Source: an uncultured Neglectibacter sp.
Lineage (GTDB): Bacteria; Bacillota; Clostridia; Oscillospirales; Acutalibacteraceae
Assembly: GCA_904419785.1 (NCBI GenBank)
Contig: CAJFSY010000003.1
Location: forward strand, 91,963 to 155,962
Reading direction: 5' to 3'
DNA: 64,000 bases
Part shown: one piece after another, positions 10,501-22,037 of the stretch
How positions within the stretch are numbered: position 1 is the stretch's first letter
Layout of the letters: each line of letters starts with the position of its first letter
Position numbers and translations under genes: made by a program
The notes under the pieces: model-generated
Database searches by the model: none
What the model saw: the letters and a program-made list of their open reading frames with translations, nothing else
What the model was told of the DNA's origin: nothing

Positions 10501-10610
10501 GACCATAAGGCAAACCGGTTTTCTTCCAGGGAATCCCGTGAAAACCGGCGGCCTGCCCAGAAGAGCACCGCGCCGCCAAACACACCGGCAGTCAATGCCT
10601 CTACGCCCAT
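7533..10610 (-). CDS. Double GT-C membrane glycosyltransferase: GT87-like half fused to a PMT-family half
   Basis: 1025-residue polytopic membrane protein. Residues about 1-430 contain many hydrophobic helices with an early FTTDTDTFKSWAY loop and LDYPPGYLYVLVF, resembling lipid-linked mannosyltransferases of the DUF2029/GT87 kind. Residues about 450-600 form a soluble beta-rich insert resembling a discoidin/carbohydrate-binding fold. From about 610 the protein O-mannosyltransferase pattern appears: DEIYHARTAYEHI, HPTLGKLFISLGIRVFGMNPFGWR, then about ten more helices. Family members transfer sugars from polyprenyl-phosphate donors outside the membrane. Start ATG at 10610 has an AAAGGAG site. 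Having two complete GT-C units in one chain is unusual; no frameshift joins them. Confidence 0.82.
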   Translation of the reverse strand: MGVEALTAGVFGGAVLFWAGRRFSRDSLEENRFALWSVLLFSAGLLLRIFLGYYSEGFTTDTDTFKSWAYLTNTVGFQQIYHENIFLDYPPGYLYVLVFLEKLRLLLGLPAESQGYTLLLKLPSVFSDLFCAGAVLFLARRRLGEKSALFLAGAYLFCPAVFLNSAQWGQVDSFCTAVLLGSVLLLDKERYIPSAALYGVAVVCKPQMLVFAPLYLFITWQRKKWLKLILGIVVTLGTVLLVALPFTQGFNFMWLLQRYQATLEYYNYYSVNAYNFWGLIGWNWKTLPEGLLGSLMDFVGPIIATVFCGVAVFRSKRKEVLYYCPALLMAVMYAFSVKMHERYLFPALLFSILAFVFTQDKRLLRAFALLATVNYVNVAYVLYLFQEFFGGYNPNTWLTMALSALQLFAIGYLCWAGYRVFLKGEVRLGTAADPRPVIDHTVVDRRFFQKDWVAVAVVTIVYACFAFYHLGDTQTAVTSWTPDAGDSVVITADGECDTLIYLPGIAPDQAHYAARVGVNVQVETSEDGTAWVDCGTLTDGSVFAWKQFSLPALGRYVRLTALDENVTLNEVSLKYAGAPVVASVTGEGPGAQALTDEQEVVPLKTTYENSTYFDEIYHARTAYEHILGLEPYENTHPTLGKLFISLGIRVFGMNPFGWRCVGALFGVLMLPVLYHLLKQLFGRTRLCVMGTVLFAFDFMHFTQTRIATIDTYAVFFLLLMYDAMVMFLNRDLLADGWRKLLPPLAACGVFTGLGVASKWTAAYGALGLAVLFFGKLAFTALEVSRKNGQLKPVMMKYGKLCLWCCLFFIVVPFAIYFAAFLPITTLPHNAGKLLWAFWNYQTTMFNYHAHLVAEHAFASPWYEWPVDARPIWYFAGDTQEGYSTISAFGNPLLWWAGIPALIGTAWLWWRERRRWAGVVLAGFGSVYLPWVLVPRLTFIYHYFTAVPFLVVALCGVFSVVSCRGPFARRLALPGGIECSVSTLLMVAFTGACLVLFAVYFPVISGSPTTREYANALELFDSWYFA

Positions 10611-10701
10611 GGAACCACTCCTTTCTCATATTGTGAAAAACCGCCAAATATTTTACGTTTTTCTCAAAATAATGATTGACGAATAGGAAAAATCATTGTA
10701 A

Positions 10702-13785
<3,084 letters not shown>

Positions 13786-13798
13786 GGAGGCTTCCTTC

Positions 13799-14608
13799 AT
13801 GGCGGTTTCCTCTGGGGTCATATGGATGTTCCTGATGGCGCTGTTTATGACCTTGCTGTTCCCTATCCTGCTGCTCATCGTTTTGGGCGTGAAGAAAAAG
13901 ATCTCCGCCCGGCCTCTGGGACTGGGGTTCGCCTCGTTCTTCCTGTCTCAGATCCTGCTGCGTATCCCTTTGCTCCAGTGGTGCTCTGGTCAACAGTGGT
14001 ACCAGGACCTGGCCGCTTCGGCGCCCATTGTCGTTGGGCTCGTTCTGTGCTTTACCGCCGGACTTTTTGAAGAATCCGCCCGGGTGGGAGGCGCGGCCCT
14101 GCTGGGCCCAGGGAAACCGGCCTATCCCGGGGGACCGCCCCGTCCCGGCTACCGCACATGGCAAGGAGCCCTTTCCTTTGGGTTGGGCCACGCTTTTTGC
14201 GAAACCATCCTGTTGGTGGGGCTGACCCACGTCAACAACCTGATTCTCTGCGTGTTGCTTGGGTTGGGCCAAGACACTTTGGCAGCTTTCCTTCCAGCAG
14301 ACCAGCTGGACTTGGTGCTGGAACAGTTCGCCTCGGTAACGCCGTCTTTGATTCTGGCGGGAATCCTGGAACGTTTCTCGGCAGTCTTGTTCCATCTATT
14401 TGCCACCAGCTTGGTATTTCTGGCCGTGGCACAAAAGCGATGGCTGCTGTATCCGGCAGCGATCTTGTGCCACACCTTGTTTAACTGTGTGGCTCTGCTC
14501 CCCTTGGGCGTGTGGCCCATGGAAACACTTCTTTTCCTGCTGGCCCTGGGGTGTGCGTTCCTCTTTTGGAGGAGCCGCAGATGGTTTCCCGCTGTAGCAA
14601 ACACTTAA
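13799..14608 (+). CDS. YhfC-family intramembrane protease-like protein
   Basis: 269 residues, about seven to eight hydrophobic segments. FTAGLFEESARVGG (near residue 85) and FGLGHAFCETIL (near 130) hold the conserved Glu and His/Glu residues of the YhfC glutamic-type membrane protease family, related to the CPBP/PrsW group. Function is unassigned in most species. Start ATG at 13799 with AAGGAGG at 13784-13790. It follows the beta-galactosidase closely, so the two probably share a transcript ended by the terminator at 14619-14657. Confidence 0.78.
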   Translation: MAVSSGVIWMFLMALFMTLLFPILLLIVLGVKKKISARPLGLGFASFFLSQILLRIPLLQWCSGQQWYQDLAASAPIVVGLVLCFTAGLFEESARVGGAALLGPGKPAYPGGPPRPGYRTWQGALSFGLGHAFCETILLVGLTHVNNLILCVLLGLGQDTLAAFLPADQLDLVLEQFASVTPSLILAGILERFSAVLFHLFATSLVFLAVAQKRWLLYPAAILCHTLFNCVALLPLGVWPMETLLFLLALGCAFLFWRSRRWFPAVANT

Positions 14609-14618
14609 ATTCTCAAAC

Positions 14619-14657
14619 GAAAAGAGCTCTTCCGATGCCTTCGGAAGAGCTCTTTTT
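14619..14657. terminator. Bidirectional terminator between YhfC-like gene and alr
   Basis: 15-bp stem AAAGAGCTCTTCCGA (14621-14635) pairing with 14641-14655, five-base loop, A-run before and T-run after. It serves both converging transcripts. Confidence 0.9.
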
Positions 14658-14673
14658 AAATCTATACTATATT

Positions 14674-15864
14674 TTATCCCAGCAGAGCGTTGTAAATGCT
14701 TTCCACTTTGCCGTGCTTTAAATAGACACGGGGCACACGTTTGGAAAAACCGCACACCACTTCATAGTTGATGCTGCCTTCCTTCTCCGCCAGTTCATCG
14801 GCGGTAATTTCCTCCGAGCCGTCCCGACCGATCAGTGTCACCAGGTCGCCCACTTTTACATCTTCCAGGGCGCTCACGTCCGCCATGAGCTGGTCCATGC
14901 AGATGCGCCCCAAAATCGGGCATCTCTTCCCGCCGATGAGCACCTGGACTCCACGGGAAGCTAAAATCCTGGGGTAGCCGTCTGCGTAGCCCACAGGGAC
15001 GGTTGCCACTTTCATTTCCCGGTCTGCTGTAAACATGCGGCCATAGCTGATGGTAGCCCCTGGCTTCACCGTTTTCACATGGGAAACCACCGAACGCAAA
15101 GCCAGCACCGGGGCAAGCTCCGGACGGTTGCGCAGTTCGCCGGAGGGATACAACCCATAGATGACGATGCCCGCCCGGACCATATCCAAATGGGAAAGAG
15201 GATAATCAAACACCGCGGCGGAATTGGCACAGTGCCGCACCTCAAAGGAAACATCCTCCCGCAGCAGGGATTCGATCATTTCTTTAAAGCAGCCGAACTG
15301 CCGCATGGTGAAGGCGTCGCCTTCTTTTCCCTCATCAGAAACGGCGAAGTGGGTGAAGATCCCTTCGGGATAAAGTCCAGGCAGTGTGCAGGCTGTTTTG
15401 ACCTCCTCCACCGTTCCCTCATCCCGGCTGATATCTTGATAATAGAATCCCAAGCGGCTCATACCTGTATCGATCTTCACATGGATCTTTACGGTGACCC
15501 CGGCTTCTTCCGCATAGTGGGAAAGTTCTCGGGCATAGTCCAAACTATAGACGCACTGAGAAACGTGATGCTTTGAGAGAGAAGCCGCCTCTTCAGGGGG
15601 GGTATATCCCAGCACCAGTATGGGCTTCTCGATGCCCCCCAGCCGGAGCTGCAACGCCTCTTCCAAATTGGACACGGCAAACCAGTCCGCCCCCAGAGAT
15701 TCAAATTCCTGGGCCATGCGCACAGCCCCATGGCCATAGGCGTCCGCCTTGACCACACAGCACACCTTAGCGTTTTTGTCCGCAGCCCGGCGCACCGCGT
15801 TAAAATCATGAGCCAGAGCGTCAAGATCGATCTCCGCCCAGGTCCGACGTAATATTTCTTTCAT
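14674..15864 (-). CDS. alr: Alanine racemase
   Basis: 396 residues. It makes D-alanine for peptidoglycan using pyridoxal phosphate. The N-terminal TIM barrel carries the PLP lysine in VVKADAYGHGA (Lys39), and the C-terminal beta domain carries the second catalytic base in ISYGRMF (Tyr near residue 270). The RICMDQLMADV segment is also typical. Start ATG at 15864 with AAAGGAGG upstream. It follows purL on the same strand after about 140 bases without a clear terminator. Confidence 0.95.
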   Translation of the reverse strand: MKEILRRTWAEIDLDALAHDFNAVRRAADKNAKVCCVVKADAYGHGAVRMAQEFESLGADWFAVSNLEEALQLRLGGIEKPILVLGYTPPEEAASLSKHHVSQCVYSLDYARELSHYAEEAGVTVKIHVKIDTGMSRLGFYYQDISRDEGTVEEVKTACTLPGLYPEGIFTHFAVSDEGKEGDAFTMRQFGCFKEMIESLLREDVSFEVRHCANSAAVFDYPLSHLDMVRAGIVIYGLYPSGELRNRPELAPVLALRSVVSHVKTVKPGATISYGRMFTADREMKVATVPVGYADGYPRILASRGVQVLIGGKRCPILGRICMDQLMADVSALEDVKVGDLVTLIGRDGSEEITADELAEKEGSINYEVVCGFSKRVPRVYLKHGKVESIYNALLG

Positions 15865-16006
15865 AAAAACGTATATCCTCCTTTCCCGCCCCTAAAAAGG
15901 GACGGCAAAGAACACACTTTCTCCCCATGGGCCTGCACTGAAAGCACGGTCAGCACAGGCCTTGACCCGCCCTTCAAGGCGCGGATGGGAAGCCCAGCCA
16001 CTGGGC

Positions 16007-19000
16007 TTATTTAAAATACTTCACACCAGACTCAAACAACAGCTGGTCTTTCTCGCCGGGGACATTCTTATACAGATTCACGCCCTTGCGCTCAGAATGG
16101 CCCATCTTGCCCAGCACACGGCCATCGGGGCTGGTAATGCCCTCGATCGCGCAGACAGAGCCGTTGGGGTTCCACAAAATATCGCCGCTGACAGTGCCTT
16201 CGTGGTCCACATACTGGGTGGCGATCTGGCCGTTCTCGATAAGCTTCTTCAACGCCTTTTCATCGGCCACGAACCGGCCTTCGCCGTGGGACACGGGAAC
16301 AGCGTGGATATCCCCCGCATTGACGCCCGCCATCCAGGGAGATTTCACACTGGTGATACGGGTATACACCATCCGGGACACATGGCGGCCTAGAGTGTTG
16401 AAGGTCAGGGTGGGGTCATCCTCCTTGGGCTCGGTGATCTTGCCATAAGGCACCAGGCCCAGCTTGATCAGCGCCTGGAAGCCGTTGCAGATGCCCAGCA
16501 TCAAGCCGTCACGGGCTTCCAGCAGATCAGTAACTGCCTGGGCGATCTTGGGATTGCGGAAGGTGGTGGCAATGAACTTGCCAGAGCCTTCCGGCTCGTC
16601 GCCGCCGGAGAAACCGCCGGGGATCATGATGATCTGGGCGCGGCGGATGGCTTTCTCCATCCGGTCGATGGTCTCCTCAATATCCTTGGCGGACAGGTTC
16701 TTCACCACCAAAATCTCGGTCTCGGCGCCGGCTTTCTCAAAAGCACGGGCGCTGTCCACCTCACAGTTGGTACCGGGGAAGGCGGGAATAAACACCCTGG
16801 GACGGGCGGTTTTGATAGCGGGGGCTTTGTTTTCCCGCTGGGTATACAGAGGCACATCCGCAGTTACAGGCACAGTTTCCGCACCGTTGGGGAAAATCTT
16901 CTCCAAAGTACCCATCCAAGCGCCGATCAGTTCGTCGAGGGCGATCTTCTCCCCATCCAGTTTCACATCCTCTTTGCTGGTGGTATGGCCCAGCAGCACC
17001 GGGGACAAGGCAGGGTCGGTAGAGAGATCTGCTTCGCTGGAAAGCTCAACCACCAGCGCGCCTTCCTGGGGAGCATACAGCGTTTCTTTGGAAAGGCCCT
17101 TGGCAAACCGGAAGCCTGTCTTGCTGCCAAAGCACATCCGCAGTACGGCAGCGGCGGCGCCGCCTTCCCGCACCACGCCGGCGGAGACGATGTCTCCCAA
17201 TTCTATATGCGCCAGCACTGCTCGATAATACGCTTTCAAAGCTTCCCAACGAGGCATACCCTCTTCCGTTTCGGGAATGGGGAGCAGCATCAAAGTAGAG
17301 CCAGGTTCTTTCACGCTGGCGGAAAGAGTCTTGCTGGCTTTTGTCATGGCCACTGCAAAACTGACCAAGGTGGGCGGTACATCCAAGTTTTCAAAAGAGC
17401 CGGACATACTATCCTTACCGCCGATAGAAGGCAGGCCCATGCCCAACTGGGCTTCCAAAGCGCCTAAAAGAGCGGCGGCGGGCTTGCCCCAGCGCTGGGG
17501 CACATCATGGAGCCGTTCAAAATATTCCTGGAAGGTGAGCCGGGCCTTTAAGGGGTCAGCACCTATAGCCGCCAGTTTGGAAAGGCTCTCCACTACGGCG
17601 TAAGCAGCTCCCGCAAAGGGGGAATACCGGGCCACGCCGGGGATATAACCATAGCTCATGGCGGTAGCGTCGTCCGTCTCGCCCTTTTCCAGCGGGATCT
17701 TAGCCACCATAGCTTCTTCAGGGGTGAGCTGATACTTGCCGGCAAAAGGCATCAACACCGTGGCAGCGCCAATGCTGGAGTCAAACCGCTCGGAAAGGCC
17801 CTTCTGGCTGCAAACTTCCAACCGGGCCATATTGGCTTTCAAAGCCTCTACGCCCTCTTTGCCTGCCAAAGCTTCCGGCACGGACTTCCGATAATCGCAG
17901 CCCTGGGGCGCGGTGATCTCCGCCTCCGCGTTCTGGGTAACGCCATTGGTATCCAGGAAGGCCCGGGACAGGTCTACCACCTGGTCGCCCCGCCACTCCA
18001 TACGCAGCCGGGGCTCTTCTGTGACAATCGCCACCACCTGGGCGTCCAGGTTTTCTTCCCCAGCCTTCTCGCAGAACTCCGCCACGTCTTTGGGGTCCAG
18101 CACAACGGCCATGCGTTCCTGAGATTCAGAAATGGCCAGTTCGGTGCCATCCAAGCCCTCGTACTTCTTGGGCACTTTATTCAAATCGATTTCCAAACCG
18201 GGAGCCAGCTCGCCAATGGCCACGCACACACCGCCAGCGCCAAAGTCATTGCAGCGCTTGATCAGGCGGGCAACAGAGGCGTTCCGGAACAGCCGCTGGA
18301 TCTTCCGCTCGGTGGGGGGATTGCCCTTTTGCACCTCGGCGCCGCAGACTTCCACGGATTTCTCCGTATGGGCCTTGCTGGAACCGGTAGCGCCGCCGAT
18401 ACCATCACGGCCAGTAGCGCCGCCCAACAGCACGATCACGTCTCCGGGCACAGGCTCTTCACGCTTTACGTTGGCCTTGGGAGAAGCGCCGATCACCGCG
18501 CCGATCTCCATGCGCTTGGCAACGTATCCGGGGTCATACAGCTCGGTGACCTGGCCGGTAGCCAGACCGATCTGGTTGCCATAGGAGGAATATCCCGCCG
18601 CGGCGCCAGTGGTGATCTTACGGGTGGGCAGCTTGCCGTGAAGGGTCTTGTCAAAGGGAACGGTGGGGTCACCGCTGCCAGTGACACGCATGGCCTGATA
18701 CACATAAGCCCGGCCGGACAGCGGGTCGCGGATAGCGCCGCCCAAGCAGGTGGCTGCACCGCCGAAGGGCTCGATCTCGGTGGGATGGTTGTGGGTCTCG
18801 TTTTTAAACTGGATCAGCCACGTTTCCGTCTTGCCGTCAATGGTCACGGGCGCTTCGATAGAACAAGCGTTGATCTCGTCGCTCACGTCCAGGTCCGGGA
18901 CAAGGCCCTTCTTCCGCAGATACTTGCCGCCGATAGTGGCCATATCCATCAAGGAAACAGGCTTATCCTTACCGGCGTACAATTCATCCCGCAAGGAAAG

Positions 19001-19765
19001 GTAGTTCTTTAGGGCAGCTTCCACAGCCTGGCTCAGCTTGCCTTTCTCAATGTCGATTTTATTCAACCGGGTAAGGAAGGTGGTATGGCGGCAGTGGTCG
19101 CTCCAATAGGTGTCGATCACCCGCAGTTCTGTCACAGTGGGGTCACGGTGCTCCTGGTCCCGGAAGTAATCCCGGCAGAACGCCAAGTCGGAAAGAGTCA
19201 TGGCAAAGCCCATGGAATCAAAATATGTTTTCAGTTCCTGCTCGTTCCAGGTGATGAACCCGGTCACCCGGGCCACGTCGGCAGGCTCGTCGGCTTTCAT
19301 TTCCAGGGATTCCGGTTTTTCCATAGACGCCACACGGGATTCCACCGGGTTTACAAGATACCCTTGGATTTTTTCAAATTCCTGGTCGCTGATGTGGCCT
19401 TTCAGAGCCACTACCTTAGCGGAAAGCACTGCGGGGCGTTCACCCTGGGTGAGCAGCTGCACGCACTGGGCAGCGGAGTCTGCCCGCTGGTCATACTGGC
19501 CTGGCAGATATTCCATAGCGAATACCCGGTACTCTTCCGGAAGTTTATAATCTTCCCCATAGACGCTGTCCATGGTAGGCTCGGAGAGGATGGTCCGGGC
19601 CGCCGCCTGGAACTGCTCCTCATTAAGGCCCGCCACATCATACCGGTTGAGGATACGCACTTCCTCAAGCCCGGAGATTCTCAGATTCTTTTTCAAATCT
19701 GAAAGCATATGCTGGGCTTCGATGTTAAACCCTTTTTTCTTCTCTACAAATACCCGTGTAACCAT
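16007..19765 (-). CDS. purL: Phosphoribosylformylglycinamidine synthase, single-chain with glutaminase domain
   Basis: 1252 residues catalysing the ATP- and glutamine-dependent step from FGAR to FGAM in purine synthesis. The order is N-terminal domain, tandem AIR-synthetase-like ATP domains (QFKNETHNHPTEIEPFGGA near residue 320; SIGGKDSMSG near 775), and a class I glutaminase domain. That last domain begins at PRVFIPAFPGTNCEVDSARA and carries the nucleophile Cys in LGICNGFQA (about residue 1090) with GHSERKG near the end. Bacilli normally split this into PurS, PurQ and PurL; the fused form is typical of many clostridia and proteobacteria. Start ATG at 19765 with GAAAGGA just upstream. Confidence 0.95.
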   Translation of the reverse strand: MVTRVFVEKKKGFNIEAQHMLSDLKKNLRISGLEEVRILNRYDVAGLNEEQFQAAARTILSEPTMDSVYGEDYKLPEEYRVFAMEYLPGQYDQRADSAAQCVQLLTQGERPAVLSAKVVALKGHISDQEFEKIQGYLVNPVESRVASMEKPESLEMKADEPADVARVTGFITWNEQELKTYFDSMGFAMTLSDLAFCRDYFRDQEHRDPTVTELRVIDTYWSDHCRHTTFLTRLNKIDIEKGKLSQAVEAALKNYLSLRDELYAGKDKPVSLMDMATIGGKYLRKKGLVPDLDVSDEINACSIEAPVTIDGKTETWLIQFKNETHNHPTEIEPFGGAATCLGGAIRDPLSGRAYVYQAMRVTGSGDPTVPFDKTLHGKLPTRKITTGAAAGYSSYGNQIGLATGQVTELYDPGYVAKRMEIGAVIGASPKANVKREEPVPGDVIVLLGGATGRDGIGGATGSSKAHTEKSVEVCGAEVQKGNPPTERKIQRLFRNASVARLIKRCNDFGAGGVCVAIGELAPGLEIDLNKVPKKYEGLDGTELAISESQERMAVVLDPKDVAEFCEKAGEENLDAQVVAIVTEEPRLRMEWRGDQVVDLSRAFLDTNGVTQNAEAEITAPQGCDYRKSVPEALAGKEGVEALKANMARLEVCSQKGLSERFDSSIGAATVLMPFAGKYQLTPEEAMVAKIPLEKGETDDATAMSYGYIPGVARYSPFAGAAYAVVESLSKLAAIGADPLKARLTFQEYFERLHDVPQRWGKPAAALLGALEAQLGMGLPSIGGKDSMSGSFENLDVPPTLVSFAVAMTKASKTLSASVKEPGSTLMLLPIPETEEGMPRWEALKAYYRAVLAHIELGDIVSAGVVREGGAAAAVLRMCFGSKTGFRFAKGLSKETLYAPQEGALVVELSSEADLSTDPALSPVLLGHTTSKEDVKLDGEKIALDELIGAWMGTLEKIFPNGAETVPVTADVPLYTQRENKAPAIKTARPRVFIPAFPGTNCEVDSARAFEKAGAETEILVVKNLSAKDIEETIDRMEKAIRRAQIIMIPGGFSGGDEPEGSGKFIATTFRNPKIAQAVTDLLEARDGLMLGICNGFQALIKLGLVPYGKITEPKEDDPTLTFNTLGRHVSRMVYTRITSVKSPWMAGVNAGDIHAVPVSHGEGRFVADEKALKKLIENGQIATQYVDHEGTVSGDILWNPNGSVCAIEGITSPDGRVLGKMGHSERKGVNLYKNVPGEKDQLLFESGVKYFK

Positions 19766-19967
19766 GACTTCATCCTTTCTCCAGCGGAAAGCTGGGCAAA
19801 GAGTTTTTAGACAGAACTGCCCAAAAAGCAGATATCAAAGCGATGCGCTCTCCCTGCATCCGTCAAAAAACGCGGACATTCCGTCCGGCGCCACTCTACC
19901 AAGGAAATGAGCGCAACATACAGACCCGCGTCTTACCCACCGCAGGCGCGAGCCTTGCGTCCAAGCG

Positions 19968-20014
19968 AAACCTGGCCCCTTGTGTGTACCATTGTAACAC
20001 AAGGGGCCAGGTTT
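19968..20014. terminator. Long hairpin between the GT2 gene and purL
   Basis: An 18-bp stem pairs 19968-19985 (starting AAACCTGGCCCC) with 19997-20014, loop about 11 bases. It follows the GT2 stop codon at 20028 on the minus strand. The downstream U-tract is short, so termination efficiency is uncertain. Between it and the purL start are about 200 GC-rich bases in which I find no riboswitch I recognise. Confidence 0.6.
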
Positions 20015-20027
20015 ATAAAGCGTTAAA

Positions 20028-21323
20028 TCAAAGTTTTCTGTTTTTGCGGAACTTCCTCAGTTCCTGGGGAGAAACACTGCCCATATCGCCAATAGACAGA
20101 GCCACCGAATGCTTGATAGGTTTCCACTCGATGTTGCCGAACACCGCCACCAGCATGGCGATGCCAAAGCTGAACACGAAGAAGGGGAACGTGAAGGAAT
20201 AGGCGATCTTCTTGCCCTTGGAGCAGCGGATGTTCTTCCATTCCGTGGCCAGGGTCATGGCGCCCATCAGGTACATGGTGGCGTAAGAATTCACCGCGGA
20301 CATTGCCAGCGACATGAAGAACACACCCAATTCCTGCCGGGCGGAGGTGACGCCCACGACCAGCATGATACCGTTGAGCACCAAGCTGATCACTGTGATG
20401 ACCACTGCCGGGATGGTGCACATCAACATATCGAAACAGCCAAAGCTGCCTTCGCTCAGCATTCTGCGGGTCATGCTGCCGCCCCGCTTAGCCACCACTT
20501 GCAAATAGCCTTTCACCCAGCGGGAACGCTGGACAATAGACTGCTTAAAGCTGGTGGGCTGCTCGTCATAAGCCACCGCCGTGCCGCAATAAGCGATCTT
20601 CACGCCACGGGACACCAGATCGGCGGTAAATTCCAAGTCCTCGGTGAGCAGGAAATATTCCCAGCCGCCCAGCTCGTCCAGCAGGTCCTGGGCAAACAAA
20701 AACCCTGTGCCGGATACGCTGCAGCTGGTTCCCAGGTAATCTCTGGGCCGGTTTAAGTATTCGGACTCGCGCAAAAACCACAAGCCATATCCGGCGGTGA
20801 TCCAGTTATCGCCAAAGTTCTTGGTATTCCGATAGCCGGTGACCACCTGGTTCCCATTGGAGAACACCTTGTTCATCTCGGTGACATAATGGGGGTCCAG
20901 AAGATTGTCGGCGTCAAAAACGAAATAGCCGTCATACCGCTCTTCCGGATAAGTCTCTTTGATCTTTTCCAGCAGGAACCGCAGGGCATATCCCTTGCCC
21001 ACCTGCTCTTTATTCTGGCGCTCAAAGACCCTGGCCCCGCAAGAAGCGGCGATAGCGGCGGTATCGTCGGTGCAGTTATCCGCCACCAGATACACATCCA
21101 GCAATTCCTGGGGATAGTCCTGCCCCCGAATGCTCTCCAACAGCTGGGCGATCACAGCGCTCTCATTGCGGGCCGCGATCAGCACAGCATACCGGCACAG
21201 TTTCTGCGCCGTAAATACCCGATGCTTTTTTAACAGCCGTACCACAGCGAACACTGCCTGGTAACAGTAACAAGCCACGAACAACGCTGCCATAAGGAAA
21301 TTGATAGTCGATAAAGTTTCCAT
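20028..21323 (-). CDS. Glycosyltransferase family 2, membrane-bound processive type
   Basis: 431 residues. One N-terminal membrane helix (about 5-28) is followed by a GT-A domain: VLIAARNESAVIA, VADNCTDDT, YFVFDADN with the metal-binding Asp pair, LTEDLEFT (general base region) and QRSRWVKG (the Q/RxxRW motif). Three or four C-terminal helices complete the fold. This arrangement is that of polysaccharide or glycolipid synthases. I choose ATG 21323 because a strong GGGGGGAGGAGAG precedes it; an ATG at 21371 lacks such a site. Confidence 0.88.
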   Translation of the reverse strand: METLSTINFLMAALFVACYCYQAVFAVVRLLKKHRVFTAQKLCRYAVLIAARNESAVIAQLLESIRGQDYPQELLDVYLVADNCTDDTAAIAASCGARVFERQNKEQVGKGYALRFLLEKIKETYPEERYDGYFVFDADNLLDPHYVTEMNKVFSNGNQVVTGYRNTKNFGDNWITAGYGLWFLRESEYLNRPRDYLGTSCSVSGTGFLFAQDLLDELGGWEYFLLTEDLEFTADLVSRGVKIAYCGTAVAYDEQPTSFKQSIVQRSRWVKGYLQVVAKRGGSMTRRMLSEGSFGCFDMLMCTIPAVVITVISLVLNGIMLVVGVTSARQELGVFFMSLAMSAVNSYATMYLMGAMTLATEWKNIRCSKGKKIAYSFTFPFFVFSFGIAMLVAVFGNIEWKPIKHSVALSIGDMGSVSPQELRKFRKNRKL

Positions 21324-21538
21324 AAATCTCTCCTCCCCCCGCTTACACAAGCAGGCAAAGAATTTTTTCAATGCTTCAACAAATCTCGTTACACACCAAA
21401 GGGTTCCTCAAAACACAACCGCGCCTTGCCATTTAGCGCCAAAAGCCTTTTGCAACGAACAAAATAAAAAAGTGATTCAGAAATCAGTATGGCAAAAAGT
21501 TTTCAAGTTTTTCTAAACGATCTATCTGCTAGGTCTTT

Positions 21539-21567
21539 ATTATAGCACACCTAAATGATATTGTGAA
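21539..21567 (-). promoter_or_regulatory. Predicted promoter of the GT2 gene
   Basis: On the minus strand TTCACA (21562-21567), 17-base spacer, TATAAT (21539-21544). It predicts a leader of about 200 bases before the ATG at 21323. I could not assign the leader to a known riboswitch. Confidence 0.6.
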
Positions 21568-21656
21568 CGAATTAATAACAACACGACGATTTTCTTAAGA
21601 ATTCATTAAGCCGACGCCTAAAAATCAAAAAAATTTGTAGATTTGCAAATTAGGGC

Positions 21657-21685
21657 TTGCAATTTCTCTCAAAATCGTGTAAACT
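21657..21685 (+). promoter_or_regulatory. Predicted promoter of tRNA-Val
   Basis: TTGCAA (21657-21662), 17-base spacer, TAAACT (21680-21685), ending 17 bases before the first tRNA base. Confidence 0.6.
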
Positions 21686-21702
21686 TATCTAGCAACAAAA
21701 AA

Positions 21703-21779
21703 GGGCGCTTAGCTCAGCTGGCTAGAGCACCTGCTTGACGTGCAGGGGGTCAGCGGTTCAAGTCCGTTAGCGCCCACCA
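21703..21779 (+). tRNA. tRNA-Val (anticodon GAC)
   Basis: 77-base cloverleaf including an encoded CCA. Acceptor arms GGGCGCT and AGCGCCC pair fully. D-arm TAGCTCAG...AGCA and T-loop GGTTCAAGTCC are canonical. The anticodon stem CCTGC/GCAGG encloses loop TTGACGT, so the anticodon is GAC (reads GUC, valine). Confidence 0.97.
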
Positions 21780-21810
21780 TCTTTACTGGTCAAAAATGAA
21801 ACCACCCCGA

Positions 21811-21838
21811 AAAAAGCCCGGAATTCCGGGCTTTTTTC
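21811..21838 (+). terminator. Terminator after tRNA-Val
   Basis: GCCCGG (21816-21821) and CCGGGC (21826-21831) flank AATT, with AAAAAA before and TTTTTT after. It works in both directions. Confidence 0.85.
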
Positions 21839-21896
21839 GCGTTTTCAGGGCCAAAAAAGGCCCGTCACGGCGTGACGGTTTTGAATGAAACCGCAC

Positions 21897-21920
21897 CCGT
21901 CTGAAGGGATTCGAACCCTT
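21897..21920 (-). other. tRNA-like 3' remnant (T-arm only), possible attachment-site scar
   Basis: Read on the minus strand, AAGGGTTCGAATCCCTT (21904-21920) is a perfect T-arm and T-loop, followed by seven acceptor-like bases and no CCA. Upstream bases on that strand do not fold into the rest of a tRNA. It marks the edge of the AT-rich segment that runs to about 25.1 kb. Tyrosine-recombinase elements often leave such 3' tRNA pieces; this is an inference. Confidence 0.4.
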
Positions 21921-22037
21921 GTAAATCCATTCCATAACCGAATGATCCCAAAGAGCATTAGGATTCTATTTGCGTATTGGGAAATGGATATGAGAGTCAT
22001 GACTAAATTTACCGTTGTGAACATAAAGGAGTAAATT

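Noticed and set aside
19766..19967. Possible ZTP or purine riboswitch in front of purL
   Set aside because: I could not find the conserved cores of either class; only GC-rich sequence is seen.
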